From the NCBI GenBank assembly GCA_964501415.1, contig CAZCSL010000002.1:80309-144308 (forward strand): 64,000 nt of DNA, given 5' to 3'. The position numbers were made by a program, and so were the translations under genes. Shown here in pieces: positions 31,529-40,949 of this stretch (position 1 is its first letter; each line of letters opens with the position of its first letter). The notes under the pieces are model-generated. The model had not been told where the DNA came from. It ran no database searches and saw only the letters and a list, made by a program, of their open reading frames with translations. The DNA comes from B1SED10-225 sp964501415. Lineage in GTDB: Bacteria; Bacillota_I; Bacilli_A; Izemoplasmatales; Izemoplasmataceae.

Positions 31529-33523
31529 TTAGTTAGAGTTAAAATACTGATCGGTTCGCTTTCTTAATAATGCGTACGTATTGTCACTGTTATTAAAGAC
31601 CTTGGGCGCATAAAGCTTAGCTTCAGATTTAGCGACTTCTAAAATGTTCATATCTTTAGTTATATCGGCATAATTGAAATCAATATAGCCGCTTTGAAGG
31701 GTTCCGATTAAATCCCCGTGGCCACGTTCGGTTAAATCAAACTCGCTCAATGCAAAACCATCATTTGTACGTCGAAACTGTTCTAGGCGTTTTGATGGCC
31801 CATTTTGCGGATCATAAAGACATATGCAATAAGCGTTGGCATCACCACGCCCAACTCTGCCTCTTAATTGATGCAGTTGGGCAAACCCAAAACGATCCGC
31901 ATGATAAATAACCATCATAGTGGCATTGGGAAAATCAATTCCCACCTCTATAATCGTCGTGGCAATCAAAACCTGTATGTCATTATTTTTGAACCTCTTT
32001 AATACTTCATCTTGAGCTTCTTGTGACAACTGACCATGAAGCATGTCAATGTTGCTATTTGGCAGTTTTTCTTGATAAAATTGCATTAGCGCATGCACGC
32101 TATATTGATAACGTTCAGAGGTATTTATGACGGGTGAGACGATGAATATTTGTTGGTTTTTTTCCATCGTCTCTTGCATACTTTTGATTACTTTTGCTTC
32201 CTCTTTAAAGCTATAAGTCATGGTGCTAACTTTAGTTGTCTGAACGGGTCTGGTGGTTATAGAACTGACGTCCATATCGCCATACAGGCTTTGCGCTAAG
32301 GTTCTGGGTATCGGTGTCGCACTCAAATGCAGTCTATGGGCTTGCTGAGCTTTTTGTGTTAACTGCCTGCGCTGGTTCACACCAAAACGGTGTTGCTCAT
32401 CAGTGATGATAAACGCCAAATCATGATATTCCATATTTTGGCTATAAAGTTTATGGGTGCCAATGACTAAATCTACCTGATGATGTTTGATGGCTCGTGT
32501 GGTTTTATTCAACTGCTCGTTTGAAAGCGATTGAGATACATAAACGGCTTTAAAATCCGTATTTGAAAAATGTTTTAAAAAAGTCTGAAAATGTTGTTTT
32601 GCAAGAATTTCTGTAGGGGCCATCATCGCGACTTGTTTGCCGTGCATCATAACATAGCAAGCCGCTAAAAAAGCCACAATGGTTTTACCTGACCCAGTAT
32701 CACCTTGCAACAGACGAAACATGGTCGTTGAACCACGAAGATCAGCAATGATGTCTTTTAATACCGTTTGTTGGTCATTCGTCAAGGTAAAATGCAAGCC
32801 CTTGATATACGGATTCAACACTTCAAATGGGTGCTTGGCTATCGGAGGAATTGGTCTTTGACGCAATTTTTTTTGATGCTGCATACGCAGTTGAAACAAA
32901 AAGAGCTCCTCGAATTTCAAACGTCTCATTAATTGATGATGTATGGTTTTGTTTTTAGGTTTATGGACATGCTTCATCAATTCATTACGATGAAAAAGTT
33001 TGTATTTTTTTAATAGCGTATCAGGCAGATAATCTTTAAATGACTGATACAGTTGCAGCGCATTTTGCACTAGATTATAAAACGTTTTATCGGTAAATCC
33101 CTCTATTTTATAAACGGGCATAAACCCCACCTCAAAGTGGGCTTTCAAATAAACTTTTTGAGCTGTAAAACTGGTTTTATTTTGATTGATTTTGCCATAT
33201 AAAACCACATCCACATGAGGGCGAAGGTGTTGTTTTAAATAGTGTTGATTAAATATGCTTACTGTCATGTTCTGCGTTTCATGCATGACTGTAAAAGTCA
33301 GTCTCGAAAGATTTTTTCTAATAAAAAACACTTTGGGATTGGTGCTAACCTTGGCTTCAATGTAACAAGGCATGGCTTCATTAGCTTCATCTAATGTTGA
33401 AATATAGCGGTGGATATACCGCTTAGGAAAGGTATTGATGAGTTCATGAGGGGTATGTATGTTTACCGCACGCAATTTCTCAGCACGCTTTTTACCCAAT
33501 CCTTTAATGTCGGTAAGTTCCAT
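31529..33523 (-). CDS. recG: ATP-dependent DNA helicase RecG
   Basis: Branch-migrating helicase for stalled forks and recombination intermediates. 664 residues: an N-terminal wedge/OB domain (about 1-200), Walker A LLQGDTGSGKTIVAFLA, the DEQHRFG box, SATPIPRT, and the C-terminal QLRGRVGRGDANAYC with HADRFGFAQLHQLRGR. ATG with GCGGGTG upstream. Lies between fakA and plsX as in Bacillus (where fapR intervenes). Confidence 0.96.
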   Translation of the reverse strand: MELTDIKGLGKKRAEKLRAVNIHTPHELINTFPKRYIHRYISTLDEANEAMPCYIEAKVSTNPKVFFIRKNLSRLTFTVMHETQNMTVSIFNQHYLKQHLRPHVDVVLYGKINQNKTSFTAQKVYLKAHFEVGFMPVYKIEGFTDKTFYNLVQNALQLYQSFKDYLPDTLLKKYKLFHRNELMKHVHKPKNKTIHHQLMRRLKFEELFLFQLRMQHQKKLRQRPIPPIAKHPFEVLNPYIKGLHFTLTNDQQTVLKDIIADLRGSTTMFRLLQGDTGSGKTIVAFLAACYVMMHGKQVAMMAPTEILAKQHFQTFLKHFSNTDFKAVYVSQSLSNEQLNKTTRAIKHHQVDLVIGTHKLYSQNMEYHDLAFIITDEQHRFGVNQRRQLTQKAQQAHRLHLSATPIPRTLAQSLYGDMDVSSITTRPVQTTKVSTMTYSFKEEAKVIKSMQETMEKNQQIFIVSPVINTSERYQYSVHALMQFYQEKLPNSNIDMLHGQLSQEAQDEVLKRFKNNDIQVLIATTIIEVGIDFPNATMMVIYHADRFGFAQLHQLRGRVGRGDANAYCICLYDPQNGPSKRLEQFRRTNDGFALSEFDLTERGHGDLIGTLQSGYIDFNYADITKDMNILEVAKSEAKLYAPKVFNNSDNTYALLRKRTDQYFNSN

Positions 33524-33560
33524 ATTATCACCCGCTTTTCATTATATCATGAAATCAAAA

Positions 33561-33585
33561 GAAAAGAGCCTTTCGGCCCTTTATT
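33561..33585 (-). terminator. Terminator of fakA
   Basis: On the minus strand AAAGGGCC-GAAA-GGCTCTTT with a T-rich tail, overlapping the fakA stop codon; separates fakA from recG. Confidence 0.6.
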
Positions 33586-35248
33586 CTACTGCTAATATAA
33601 AGTCATAAATCGTTTGGTCCCCTTGAATAACTTCCATTTCAATTTCTGGGAACGTCTTTTCAATATATTCTCTAATTTTCTTTGTTTCATCTTTATCGAT
33701 GTTTTCACCGACCATGACGGTAATGATTTCAGCTTCATCATCGATAAGTTTATCCAACAAGTTTTGTGTGGTCTTTAAGCGCGACTTATCTGAGGTGACA
33801 ATATCGCCTTCCTTGATACCTAGATAGTCCCCTTTCTTAATTTCGAAACCATTGATTTTGGTGTCTCGAATCGCGTGGGTAACCTCGCCGCTTCGTACAT
33901 GCTCAATAAGTTCTTTCATCTCTTCAACTGCATCATCAACTTCTTGGTTCGCATCAAACATCGTTAATGACGCATAGCCTTGAGGGATCGTTTTAGCCGG
34001 TAAAACGATAACGTTCTTGTCTTCTATGGACTTAGAGGCGTGTTCAGCACTAAGCATGACGTTTTTATTGTTGGGAATAATTAATATATTATCCGCATTG
34101 ACGTGATCAACCGCATCGATAAAATCTTGTGTCGATGGATTCATGGTCTGACCCCCATCGATAACATAGTTTACGCCCATCTCTTTAAACATATCATGTA
34201 AGCCATCGCCATTGACAACCGTTATGATACCAAACTTTTTGCGTGGTCCAAGGTCGTAGTGTGCATGATCATGTCCACAAGTATGCTCTTCACCTTCTTG
34301 CGGAGGGGCATGTAGTAAGGTTTCTGTGTGTTGCATGGTCATGTTTTCAATTTTCAAATTGGCAAATTCGCCATAGTTTTGACCAATGTTAAGCGCATCA
34401 CCGGGCGTCTTGGTATGTACGTGTACTTTACAAATTTCCTCATCAGAAACCACGACGATAGAATCCCCAAGTCGGTTCAACTGGCGAATGAGTTTATCTT
34501 TGTTAAACTTCTTTTCTTGATTTAGCTGAATGATAAATTCGGTACAGTAGCCAAAATCCTCGGCTTCACCATCTCTTTGCGCCTCAGCCTTTTGTGCTGC
34601 TTTTTTAGCCGAGCGTTCAACTTTTAGGATGTCACCTTCTAAGGCATCAATCATACCTTCAATAATGACGATAAGACCTGCCCCACCACTATCCACAACA
34701 CCGCTTTCTTTTAAAACCGGTAGTAGATCAGGGGTTTTTTCTAAAGAATCTTTGGCTTCATCTAAATACGTTTTTAATACATCTAAAATATCCGCATCAC
34801 TAGTTGCATCTTTTCCTGCCTTTTCAGCAGCTTCCCTAGCAACGGTTAGAATGGTTCCCTCAACGGGGTTGATTACAGCGCTATAAGCTTGTTTGACACC
34901 TTGCTTTAAGCCTTCCACAAAATCTGCGGCAGTGGCGGTCTTTAAAGATTGAAACGCTTTTGCAAAACCACTGAATAACTGAGATAAAATGACGCCCGAA
35001 TTACCTCTTGCACCCATTAGCAAGCCACGAGATAATGCTTTACCCACATTTTCTACGGGGGCATCTTCGAGTTCCTCAATAGCTTTTACACCTGACATCA
35101 TGGTTGATTGCATATTACTGCCGGTATCGCCATCAGGGACCGGAAAAACATTAAGATCGTTTATATATTGATGATTATTCTTTAGTTTTATACTACCGTT
35201 GGTGATGATTAGTTTCATTAAGTTTCCATCGATTTCTTTTGGGCTCAT
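33581..35248 (-). CDS. fakA: Fatty-acid kinase catalytic subunit FakA (DAK2 domain)
   Basis: Phosphorylates fatty acids bound to FakB to give acyl-phosphates. The 555 residues have an N-terminal DhaL/DAK2 kinase domain (1-200; NVFPVPDGDTGSNMQ with metal-binding Asp, GARGNSGVILSQ, VDSGGAGL), a middle domain, and a C-terminal DegV-like domain (about 345-555). A histidine/cysteine-rich segment HTCGHDHAHYD near 340 could bind metal. ATG with GGAGG upstream. The yloU (asp23) gene that normally precedes it is not present here. Confidence 0.92.
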   Translation of the reverse strand: MSPKEIDGNLMKLIITNGSIKLKNNHQYINDLNVFPVPDGDTGSNMQSTMMSGVKAIEELEDAPVENVGKALSRGLLMGARGNSGVILSQLFSGFAKAFQSLKTATAADFVEGLKQGVKQAYSAVINPVEGTILTVAREAAEKAGKDATSDADILDVLKTYLDEAKDSLEKTPDLLPVLKESGVVDSGGAGLIVIIEGMIDALEGDILKVERSAKKAAQKAEAQRDGEAEDFGYCTEFIIQLNQEKKFNKDKLIRQLNRLGDSIVVVSDEEICKVHVHTKTPGDALNIGQNYGEFANLKIENMTMQHTETLLHAPPQEGEEHTCGHDHAHYDLGPRKKFGIITVVNGDGLHDMFKEMGVNYVIDGGQTMNPSTQDFIDAVDHVNADNILIIPNNKNVMLSAEHASKSIEDKNVIVLPAKTIPQGYASLTMFDANQEVDDAVEEMKELIEHVRSGEVTHAIRDTKINGFEIKKGDYLGIKEGDIVTSDKSRLKTTQNLLDKLIDDEAEIITVMVGENIDKDETKKIREYIEKTFPEIEMEVIQGDQTIYDFILAVE

Positions 35249-35414
35249 CTAAGTTTCCTCCGTTTCGATTTTCTTTAGTTTATGTACGTTTTATTAGTGA
35301 AATTTTTACTTTGATATCCTTACTATTATGAGTCATTTAATTTTATCATACTACGGGGTATTATGCAACACATTAGCGAATTGTAACGATTTCTTAAAAA
35401 TTTGCTATTTTTTC

Positions 35415-35442
35415 TTGCAATAATAAGTTTTTATGATATAAT
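35415..35442 (+). promoter_or_regulatory. Promoter of rpmB
   Basis: TTGCAA at 35415-35420 and TATAAT at 35437-35442 with a 16-bp spacer and a TGA extension of the -10. Confidence 0.75.
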
Positions 35443-35490
35443 TGATTAGGTTATATTGTCTATGATTTTAAAGTGAATGGAGGATGACGT

Positions 35491-35682
35491 ATGGCCAAAG
35501 CATGTTATATCACAGGAAAGAAAAATTTGAGTGGAAATAGTCGTTCTTTTTCTAAAACAGCGACACGTAGAAAATGGAAAGCTAACTTACAAAAAGTTAG
35601 AATTATTGACGAAAACGGCGAGAAAAAAACCGTGTTTGTCTCTGCCCGTGCACTTAAAAAAAGCAACTTAAAACGTGCATAA
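35491..35682 (+). CDS. rpmB: 50S ribosomal protein L28
   Basis: 63 residues, basic, beginning AKACYITGKKNLSGNSRS and containing TRRKWKANLQKVRI, typical of L28. AATGGAGGATG ribosome site. Monocistronic, facing thiN, with its own promoter and terminator. Confidence 0.97.
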   Translation: MAKACYITGKKNLSGNSRSFSKTATRRKWKANLQKVRIIDENGEKKTVFVSARALKKSNLKRA

Positions 35683-35702
35683 TTATTACTAAGACTTATA
35701 TC

Positions 35703-35731
35703 TATAAAAGCCGATTGTCGGCTTTTATTAT
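35703..35731 (+). terminator. Terminator of rpmB
   Basis: AAAAGCCGA-TTG-TCGGCTTTTA; a short T-run follows. Confidence 0.75.
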
Positions 35732-35761
35732 GGAAACACAATATAAAAATCTTCTTCTTTT

Positions 35762-35793
35762 TGAAAAGCACTGCGCTAGGCGGTGTTTTTTTT
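35762..35793. terminator. Second hairpin between rpmB and thiN
   Basis: GCACTGC-GCTA-GGCGGTG (one wobble) with eight T on the plus side and TTTT on the minus side; a backup for rpmB and a possible end for the thiN transcript. Confidence 0.5.
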
Positions 35794-36397
35794 AATCGTT
35801 GGCTTGAATGACCAACAGTTCCCCTTGTGAAAAATGGACAATTCCATTTCCTTTGTTTGAGATACACAACGAATCATCAACATCCAAGTCATACGCTTGT
35901 AATTCAAAAGAAAAACCCTCTAAAGATAACTCTTTGACTGGCTTAATAGCAAAAAAGGAAATAAAGTCATACTTATGGTTGATTTCATATCTGCCAGGTT
36001 TTAAAACAAACGATGTTTGATGATCGTTAATCAGCTGGATGTTACCTCGTCTTAAAAGCAACAAATTGGCATAAGTATGGTCCAAGCGATTACCTACACC
36101 CCCATAGATTTCAATGCGCTTTGGGTTGTGCTTCAACGCTTCACTAACCGCTAAGTCGCTATCTGTCTTATCTTTTCTGATGGGATGAGCTTGCACGCTT
36201 TTTGCGTGTTTTTTTATATAGGCTAATTCTGCTTCGGTGACGCTATCAAAATCGCCAATAGCTAAAGTAATATTAATGCCTGCTTTCAAGGCGTAGTACG
36301 CCCCTTTATCTACGCCAATACAATATTCATCGGCTGTTTCATTGTACACGTTATCGATGGTATAACTAAGTGGGGAGGCAAAGATTTTTATAACCAC
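35792..36397 (-). CDS. thiN: Thiamine pyrophosphokinase
   Basis: Makes thiamine diphosphate from thiamine and ATP. 201 residues with CIGVDKGAYYALKAGI, IGDFDSVT (metal-binding Asp), DKTDSDLAVSEAL and YGGVGNRLDHTYANLLLL, the TPK hallmarks. Start is GTG, overlapping the rpe stop by one base (TAGTG). Last gene of the rlmN-to-thiN run. Confidence 0.92.
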   Translation of the reverse strand: MVIKIFASPLSYTIDNVYNETADEYCIGVDKGAYYALKAGINITLAIGDFDSVTEAELAYIKKHAKSVQAHPIRKDKTDSDLAVSEALKHNPKRIEIYGGVGNRLDHTYANLLLLRRGNIQLINDHQTSFVLKPGRYEINHKYDFISFFAIKPVKELSLEGFSFELQAYDLDVDDSLCISNKGNGIVHFSQGELLVIQAND

Positions 36398-37029
36398 TAT
36401 TTTAGCTCCTCAATACGTTCATTACGCTCTTTGGCTTTAAAGACGTATGACCCTGCGACCAAAACATCCGCTCCTGCCGCTTTACACTGTTGAGCGGTTT
36501 TTATATTGATGCCACCATCGACAACAATTTCATAGTTGAGTCCATTTGCTTTTTTAAACTCAGATAACGTCTCCATCTTACTTAAAGACTCCGGAATGAA
36601 GCTTTGACCTCCAAATCCAGGTTCAACACTCATCACTAAAACGATGTCAATATCCTTTAAGTAAGGTTCTATTGCGCTTATAGGGGTTTTGGGTTTTAAA
36701 GAAAGCCCTGCTTTCACCTGGTGTTGGTGCAATTTATCTATCAGTTGTTTAGGATTATCAACCGTTTCAACATGAAACGTAATATGATCGCTACCCGCCG
36801 CAATAAAATCATCGAGATATTGCGCTGGATTAGAGATCATCAAATGGGTATCAAAAGGTTTGGCGCTATGCTTTCTTAACGCTTTTACAACCGGGGCTCC
36901 AAAGGTTAAGTTAGGCACAAAATGGCCATCCATCACATCGATATGAATCCAATCAGCTGAAGTGATGGATTGTAATTCTGTCTTCAAATCAGCAAAATCA
37001 GCCGATAGTATTGAGGGTGCAATTTTCAT
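36397..37029 (-). CDS. rpe: Ribulose-phosphate 3-epimerase
   Basis: Pentose-phosphate pathway epimerase, a TIM barrel of 210 residues. APSILSADFADL at the start, DVMDGHFVPNLTFG with metal-binding residues, VMSVEPGFGGQSFI, and VDGGINIKTA with the second catalytic Asp. Follows rsgA by 12 bp. Confidence 0.96.
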   Translation of the reverse strand: MKIAPSILSADFADLKTELQSITSADWIHIDVMDGHFVPNLTFGAPVVKALRKHSAKPFDTHLMISNPAQYLDDFIAAGSDHITFHVETVDNPKQLIDKLHQHQVKAGLSLKPKTPISAIEPYLKDIDIVLVMSVEPGFGGQSFIPESLSKMETLSEFKKANGLNYEIVVDGGINIKTAQQCKAAGADVLVAGSYVFKAKERNERIEELK

Positions 37030-37041
37030 GGTAAACCACTC

Positions 37042-37908
37042 CTAATAACGTCTTTTCATTTCTGAGACTTCGGTTTGAATTCGGACATAGTTTTCATATC
37101 TAAGCTTGGGAATTTGATGGTTTTCAACCGCAAGTTTTACAGCACATTTAGGCTCTTGTAAATGCAGACACCCGCGGAATTTGCATGCATCCGATAGTTC
37201 TTCAAAATCGATATAAGCCGTCTTGACATCTTGGGCTTCAAAACCTTCAAAGTTCAGCTTTGAAAACCCAGGCGTATCTGCGACCAAACCGTCAAAAAGC
37301 TCGATCAATTCACTATGTCTAGTCGTGTGTTTGCCTCTGCCCAGTGCCTTTGAAATCGACTGTGTTTTAAGTTTCAAACTCGGGTCTAAGGCATTGAGTA
37401 TACTGCTTTTTCCACTCCCGGTTTGACCGGCAAAAACACTGACTTTATCTTTGAATTCATGTTTTAATGGAGAAAGGCTTTGGGCTTCTTTGGCACTAAT
37501 GTAATACACTTTATAATACGCTTCATAATGTTTAAAACTCGCTTTAAACGCTTCCAATTCATCAACATTTAGCAAATCAATTTTATTAATGACAATGATT
37601 GGTTCAATATTCGCATGCTCACAATGAAGCAAAAACCGGTCAAGCAAGAAAAAGCTAAACGCAGGATTTTTAGCACTGCTAATTAAAAATGCTTGATCCA
37701 CATTGGCAATGGCGGGTCGATGAAGCATTGACTTTCTGGGTTTTACCTCACGGATGACATCATCATCAAACAAGACAATATCGCCTACTCTAGGGTCTAT
37801 GTTTTCATGCCTAAATAAACCACGGGGTTTCATAGAAACCCGTTGATTAGGCTTTGTCTTGATGGTATAGATGCCTCCAATCAGTTTAGTTATTATACCT
37901 TCATTCAT
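37042..37908 (-). CDS. rsgA: Small ribosomal subunit biogenesis GTPase RsgA
   Basis: Circularly permuted GTPase that checks 30S maturation. 288 residues: OB domain (1-65), NKID (G4) before GQTGSGKSSILNAL (G1) and DTPGFS (G3), then a C-terminal zinc site CKFRGCLHLQEPKCAV. Starts 8 bp after the ABC permease stop; prkC and prpC, its usual upstream partners, are replaced here by the ABC genes. Confidence 0.95.
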   Translation of the reverse strand: MNEGIITKLIGGIYTIKTKPNQRVSMKPRGLFRHENIDPRVGDIVLFDDDVIREVKPRKSMLHRPAIANVDQAFLISSAKNPAFSFFLLDRFLLHCEHANIEPIIVINKIDLLNVDELEAFKASFKHYEAYYKVYYISAKEAQSLSPLKHEFKDKVSVFAGQTGSGKSSILNALDPSLKLKTQSISKALGRGKHTTRHSELIELFDGLVADTPGFSKLNFEGFEAQDVKTAYIDFEELSDACKFRGCLHLQEPKCAVKLAVENHQIPKLRYENYVRIQTEVSEMKRRY

Positions 37909-37915
37909 ATTAACC

Positions 37916-40240
37916 TCAATGTTGATAAATTTTCAAAGCCATGCTTAATGCAACGGCGTTAACTTTATGTTTGGCATGTTTGGTAGCTATCATGAAGATA
38001 ATAACATATAACAGTGCAATTGCGAATACATGCCAAGGATTAAGTGACATTATAAATATGTAATCAAACATCATCGCAAAGAAATCCCTAAACACAACGA
38101 AGATGAACAAAGAAAAGGGGATACAAAGCAAAAACAGTATCACGTTGAGTTTACGGTAACCCCCCAAAACGATGGTGTGAATCGCCTTATCATCATAGCC
38201 TAACATCTTCAATAATGCAATATGAACATAATGATCTTCTACGATTAATACACTCAATAAATAGATGATAATCAAACCGATAAACAATCCTGATAAGATA
38301 ATCACATAAAAGACTTGCATTAAAACCTCATTTAAATCTTCGATTTGCTGCATCAAACTAGAAACACTAAAAACGGCTTGAAAGTCTTCTTCCTCCAAAG
38401 GCACATCTGAATAAATAGCATTAAAGTATTCCCTATCATCAAAAAACATATCACCTAATAAGGCTCGGTCCAAAAACACCTGATTGCCTGGATAAATCTC
38501 TGCAATGCCTTTGACGATAAGCGTGTTGGTTTGACCGCCCAAAAATACCTCAACCTCATCATTCAATGAGATGTCATTCAAAAGTGAAAAACTTTTAGAG
38601 ATAACCAACCCGTCTTCTAACATGGGCGTTAAGTCATTGTCGTTTCGATCATAAAGCGGATGCATTTGTTGCTGATCAGAAAGACCGATTAAAACCGCTG
38701 GACTATCAAAAATCAATCCTTCCATCTCAATCGCTTTTTCTCCATCTACCTCTTTAGATGGGTAATACCCAATGTGTGTATAGTTGACTGAATCATAGTA
38801 GTCTATAACCGTTAGGCTAAAGACATCCAACATACCTAAAGCCAAGAAACTTAAAAAGAATGCAAAGAACACCCCAAGGCTATATATGAGTACCTTGAGC
38901 TTATGACGAAGCATAAAAACAATTTGATAGCGCGTATTAAAGGGAAATATATTCAATGCTTTTTTAAAGCGTGATTTATGAATCTTACCGATTGTATTTA
39001 CCGATGGATTCATCATGGTAAGCGCATCTTGACTTAATAGTTTATTGGTAATGAATAAACCTAAAATACTTAAAAATAAAAACGGCGTAAACACCCCAAT
39101 CAAAAGGGCCGCAAGAGAAAACGCCACTTCTGTTTTTGGCAAAAGATAAAACGCCAAGAAAATATCACGCAAATGAGGAGCGAACCACATGCCCAGTAAA
39201 TAGCCCAACCAAAGGACTAAAAATGAATACCCCAATAAAACGATCAAATAGGGCCACATTAACTCTCGTTTAGATAACCCCAAGGCTTTAAGGATTCCAA
39301 ATGGTCGCTTTGATTGGTCAAGGGTCTTTTTCATCATCAATCCAACGATGACTATGCCGATGAAAGCAATGAGAATACTAATGAACAAGCCACTGGCATA
39401 AGAGGCTTGAATTTCAGTATATACAGCACCAGAACGGATGTTGTGCTCTGTTAAACTCATGTGCAAAATGCCATAATCCTGTAGTTCATGGCGTTCATAA
39501 AACTCACTTATCGTAAAAGCTTCACCCGTGAATACGCCACCTAAATGATGCATCGCTGGTTCTGAAAAACCATCAAATGCGTCTTTATGCATTACAATGA
39601 GCGATTGTGATTCTGTGCCAAAAGCAACGATGTGGTCAAATACCGGTAAGGTGTAATCAGGCAACAACATAAAGCCTGTAATCTCATAGTATTGACCATG
39701 AATCAAAAGTTCATCTCCAATGGTCAAATCTTGATGTTGGGCATAGTTTTCCAAAATCGCAATTTCATGTTCATTATTTGGACTACGCCCCTTTGTATAA
39801 AGACTTTGATTGATATGATTATTGTCTAAAGTTAAACGATAACGATGTGTGCGGCCCTCAAACTCACTGGTGATGTCTTTATAAAACCGCGCCTCTATTT
39901 CGATGTCTTCTAAGGATTGGACCGTTTGAACGCGATAATCAACCACTTGATAATAACAATCTCTATTTGACTGGTATAAGTCTGGTAAGGTCATGACATG
40001 CATGGGGCAGCCTTCTAAATCAAGCTGTCTTTCTTCTGTGGTTAAAAAAGAAGAAGTTTCAAGCACAAAATCTTCTTGATGATAATCCTCAAAATAGACT
40101 TCAATAGACTTTTCAATCGTGCTGGCACCCATATGCAAAGAAACATATACAAACGATGAAAGCATCATAACGATTCCTAACAAAACCAAGGTTAGTTTTT
40201 TCTTGGCAAACGTTCTGATTACATGTTTGTATATCATCAT
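37916..40240 (-). CDS. ABC exporter permease, two FtsX domains
   Basis: A 774-residue membrane permease. A first helix (about 14-35) is followed by a large extracytoplasmic domain to about 285, three or four helices, then a second unit beginning near 447 with another extracytoplasmic domain (about 480-645) and three more helices. This 1+3, 1+3 pattern is the LolC/FtsX/MacB-type layout. It pairs with the ATPase immediately upstream (4-nt overlap). Substrate unknown; such pairs export lipoproteins, peptides or antibiotics. Confidence 0.82.
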   Translation of the reverse strand: MMIYKHVIRTFAKKKLTLVLLGIVMMLSSFVYVSLHMGASTIEKSIEVYFEDYHQEDFVLETSSFLTTEERQLDLEGCPMHVMTLPDLYQSNRDCYYQVVDYRVQTVQSLEDIEIEARFYKDITSEFEGRTHRYRLTLDNNHINQSLYTKGRSPNNEHEIAILENYAQHQDLTIGDELLIHGQYYEITGFMLLPDYTLPVFDHIVAFGTESQSLIVMHKDAFDGFSEPAMHHLGGVFTGEAFTISEFYERHELQDYGILHMSLTEHNIRSGAVYTEIQASYASGLFISILIAFIGIVIVGLMMKKTLDQSKRPFGILKALGLSKRELMWPYLIVLLGYSFLVLWLGYLLGMWFAPHLRDIFLAFYLLPKTEVAFSLAALLIGVFTPFLFLSILGLFITNKLLSQDALTMMNPSVNTIGKIHKSRFKKALNIFPFNTRYQIVFMLRHKLKVLIYSLGVFFAFFLSFLALGMLDVFSLTVIDYYDSVNYTHIGYYPSKEVDGEKAIEMEGLIFDSPAVLIGLSDQQQMHPLYDRNDNDLTPMLEDGLVISKSFSLLNDISLNDEVEVFLGGQTNTLIVKGIAEIYPGNQVFLDRALLGDMFFDDREYFNAIYSDVPLEEEDFQAVFSVSSLMQQIEDLNEVLMQVFYVIILSGLFIGLIIIYLLSVLIVEDHYVHIALLKMLGYDDKAIHTIVLGGYRKLNVILFLLCIPFSLFIFVVFRDFFAMMFDYIFIMSLNPWHVFAIALLYVIIFMIATKHAKHKVNAVALSMALKIYQH

Positions 40241-40938
40241 GGGCTAAACGATATCGCCATCGGATCCGCTTTTTCCTTGGGACGGATGTCTTTGACGATT
40301 TTACCTGAGTTAAGATGAATAACCCTATCGGCTATTTTTGCGATAGCGGTATTATGAGTAATAAGCATAATCGTAGTTTTCATCGTTTCGTTTAAGTCTT
40401 TTAAGACCTTTAAAACTTGTTTGGCAATGTCCTCATCTAAAGAACCGGTAGGTTCATCACAAAACAAGACTTTTGGTTGTTTCACCAAAGCTCTTGCAAT
40501 AGATACACGCTGTTGTTCTCCCCCACTGAGTTCATAAGGGTATTTATCTTTGTGTTTCGATAACCCCACCTGTGATAAAACCTCATCAATAGCTAGCGGT
40601 TGGACAGCTAAATGATAAGCTATCTCAATGTTTTCATAGCTACTTAAGGTAGGGAGTAAATTATAATCTTGAAACACAAAGCCAATATGTTTCTTACGAA
40701 ACTGTACCAGCTTCTTTTCATCATAAGTACTGATGGGCACACCATCGACTTCTACGCGTCCTTCAGTAGGTAAATCCAAGCCTCCCATCAAGTTCAGCAT
40801 GGTTGACTTACCGCTACCCGAAGGGCCCAATACAACCACAAAATCGCCTGAGTTTATTTCTAAATCAACTTGATCTAAGGCTTTGGTTTCAATTTTACCT
40901 GTTTGATAAATCTTTGATACCCCTGCAAACTTAATCAT
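40237..40938 (-). CDS. ABC transporter ATP-binding protein (LolD/MacB type)
   Basis: 233-residue ATPase: Walker A GPSGSGKSTMLNLMGG, Q-loop VFQDYNLLPTLS, signature LSGGEQQRVSIARAL, Walker B VLFCDEPTGSLD, and switch His in LITHN. The EPTGSLD form is typical of the MacB/LolD subfamily that partners FtsX-type permeases, as found next door. 11 bp after addA. Confidence 0.92.
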   Translation of the reverse strand: MIKFAGVSKIYQTGKIETKALDQVDLEINSGDFVVVLGPSGSGKSTMLNLMGGLDLPTEGRVEVDGVPISTYDEKKLVQFRKKHIGFVFQDYNLLPTLSSYENIEIAYHLAVQPLAIDEVLSQVGLSKHKDKYPYELSGGEQQRVSIARALVKQPKVLFCDEPTGSLDEDIAKQVLKVLKDLNETMKTTIMLITHNTAIAKIADRVIHLNSGKIVKDIRPKEKADPMAISFSP

Positions 40939-40949
40939 CGCAAACTCCT

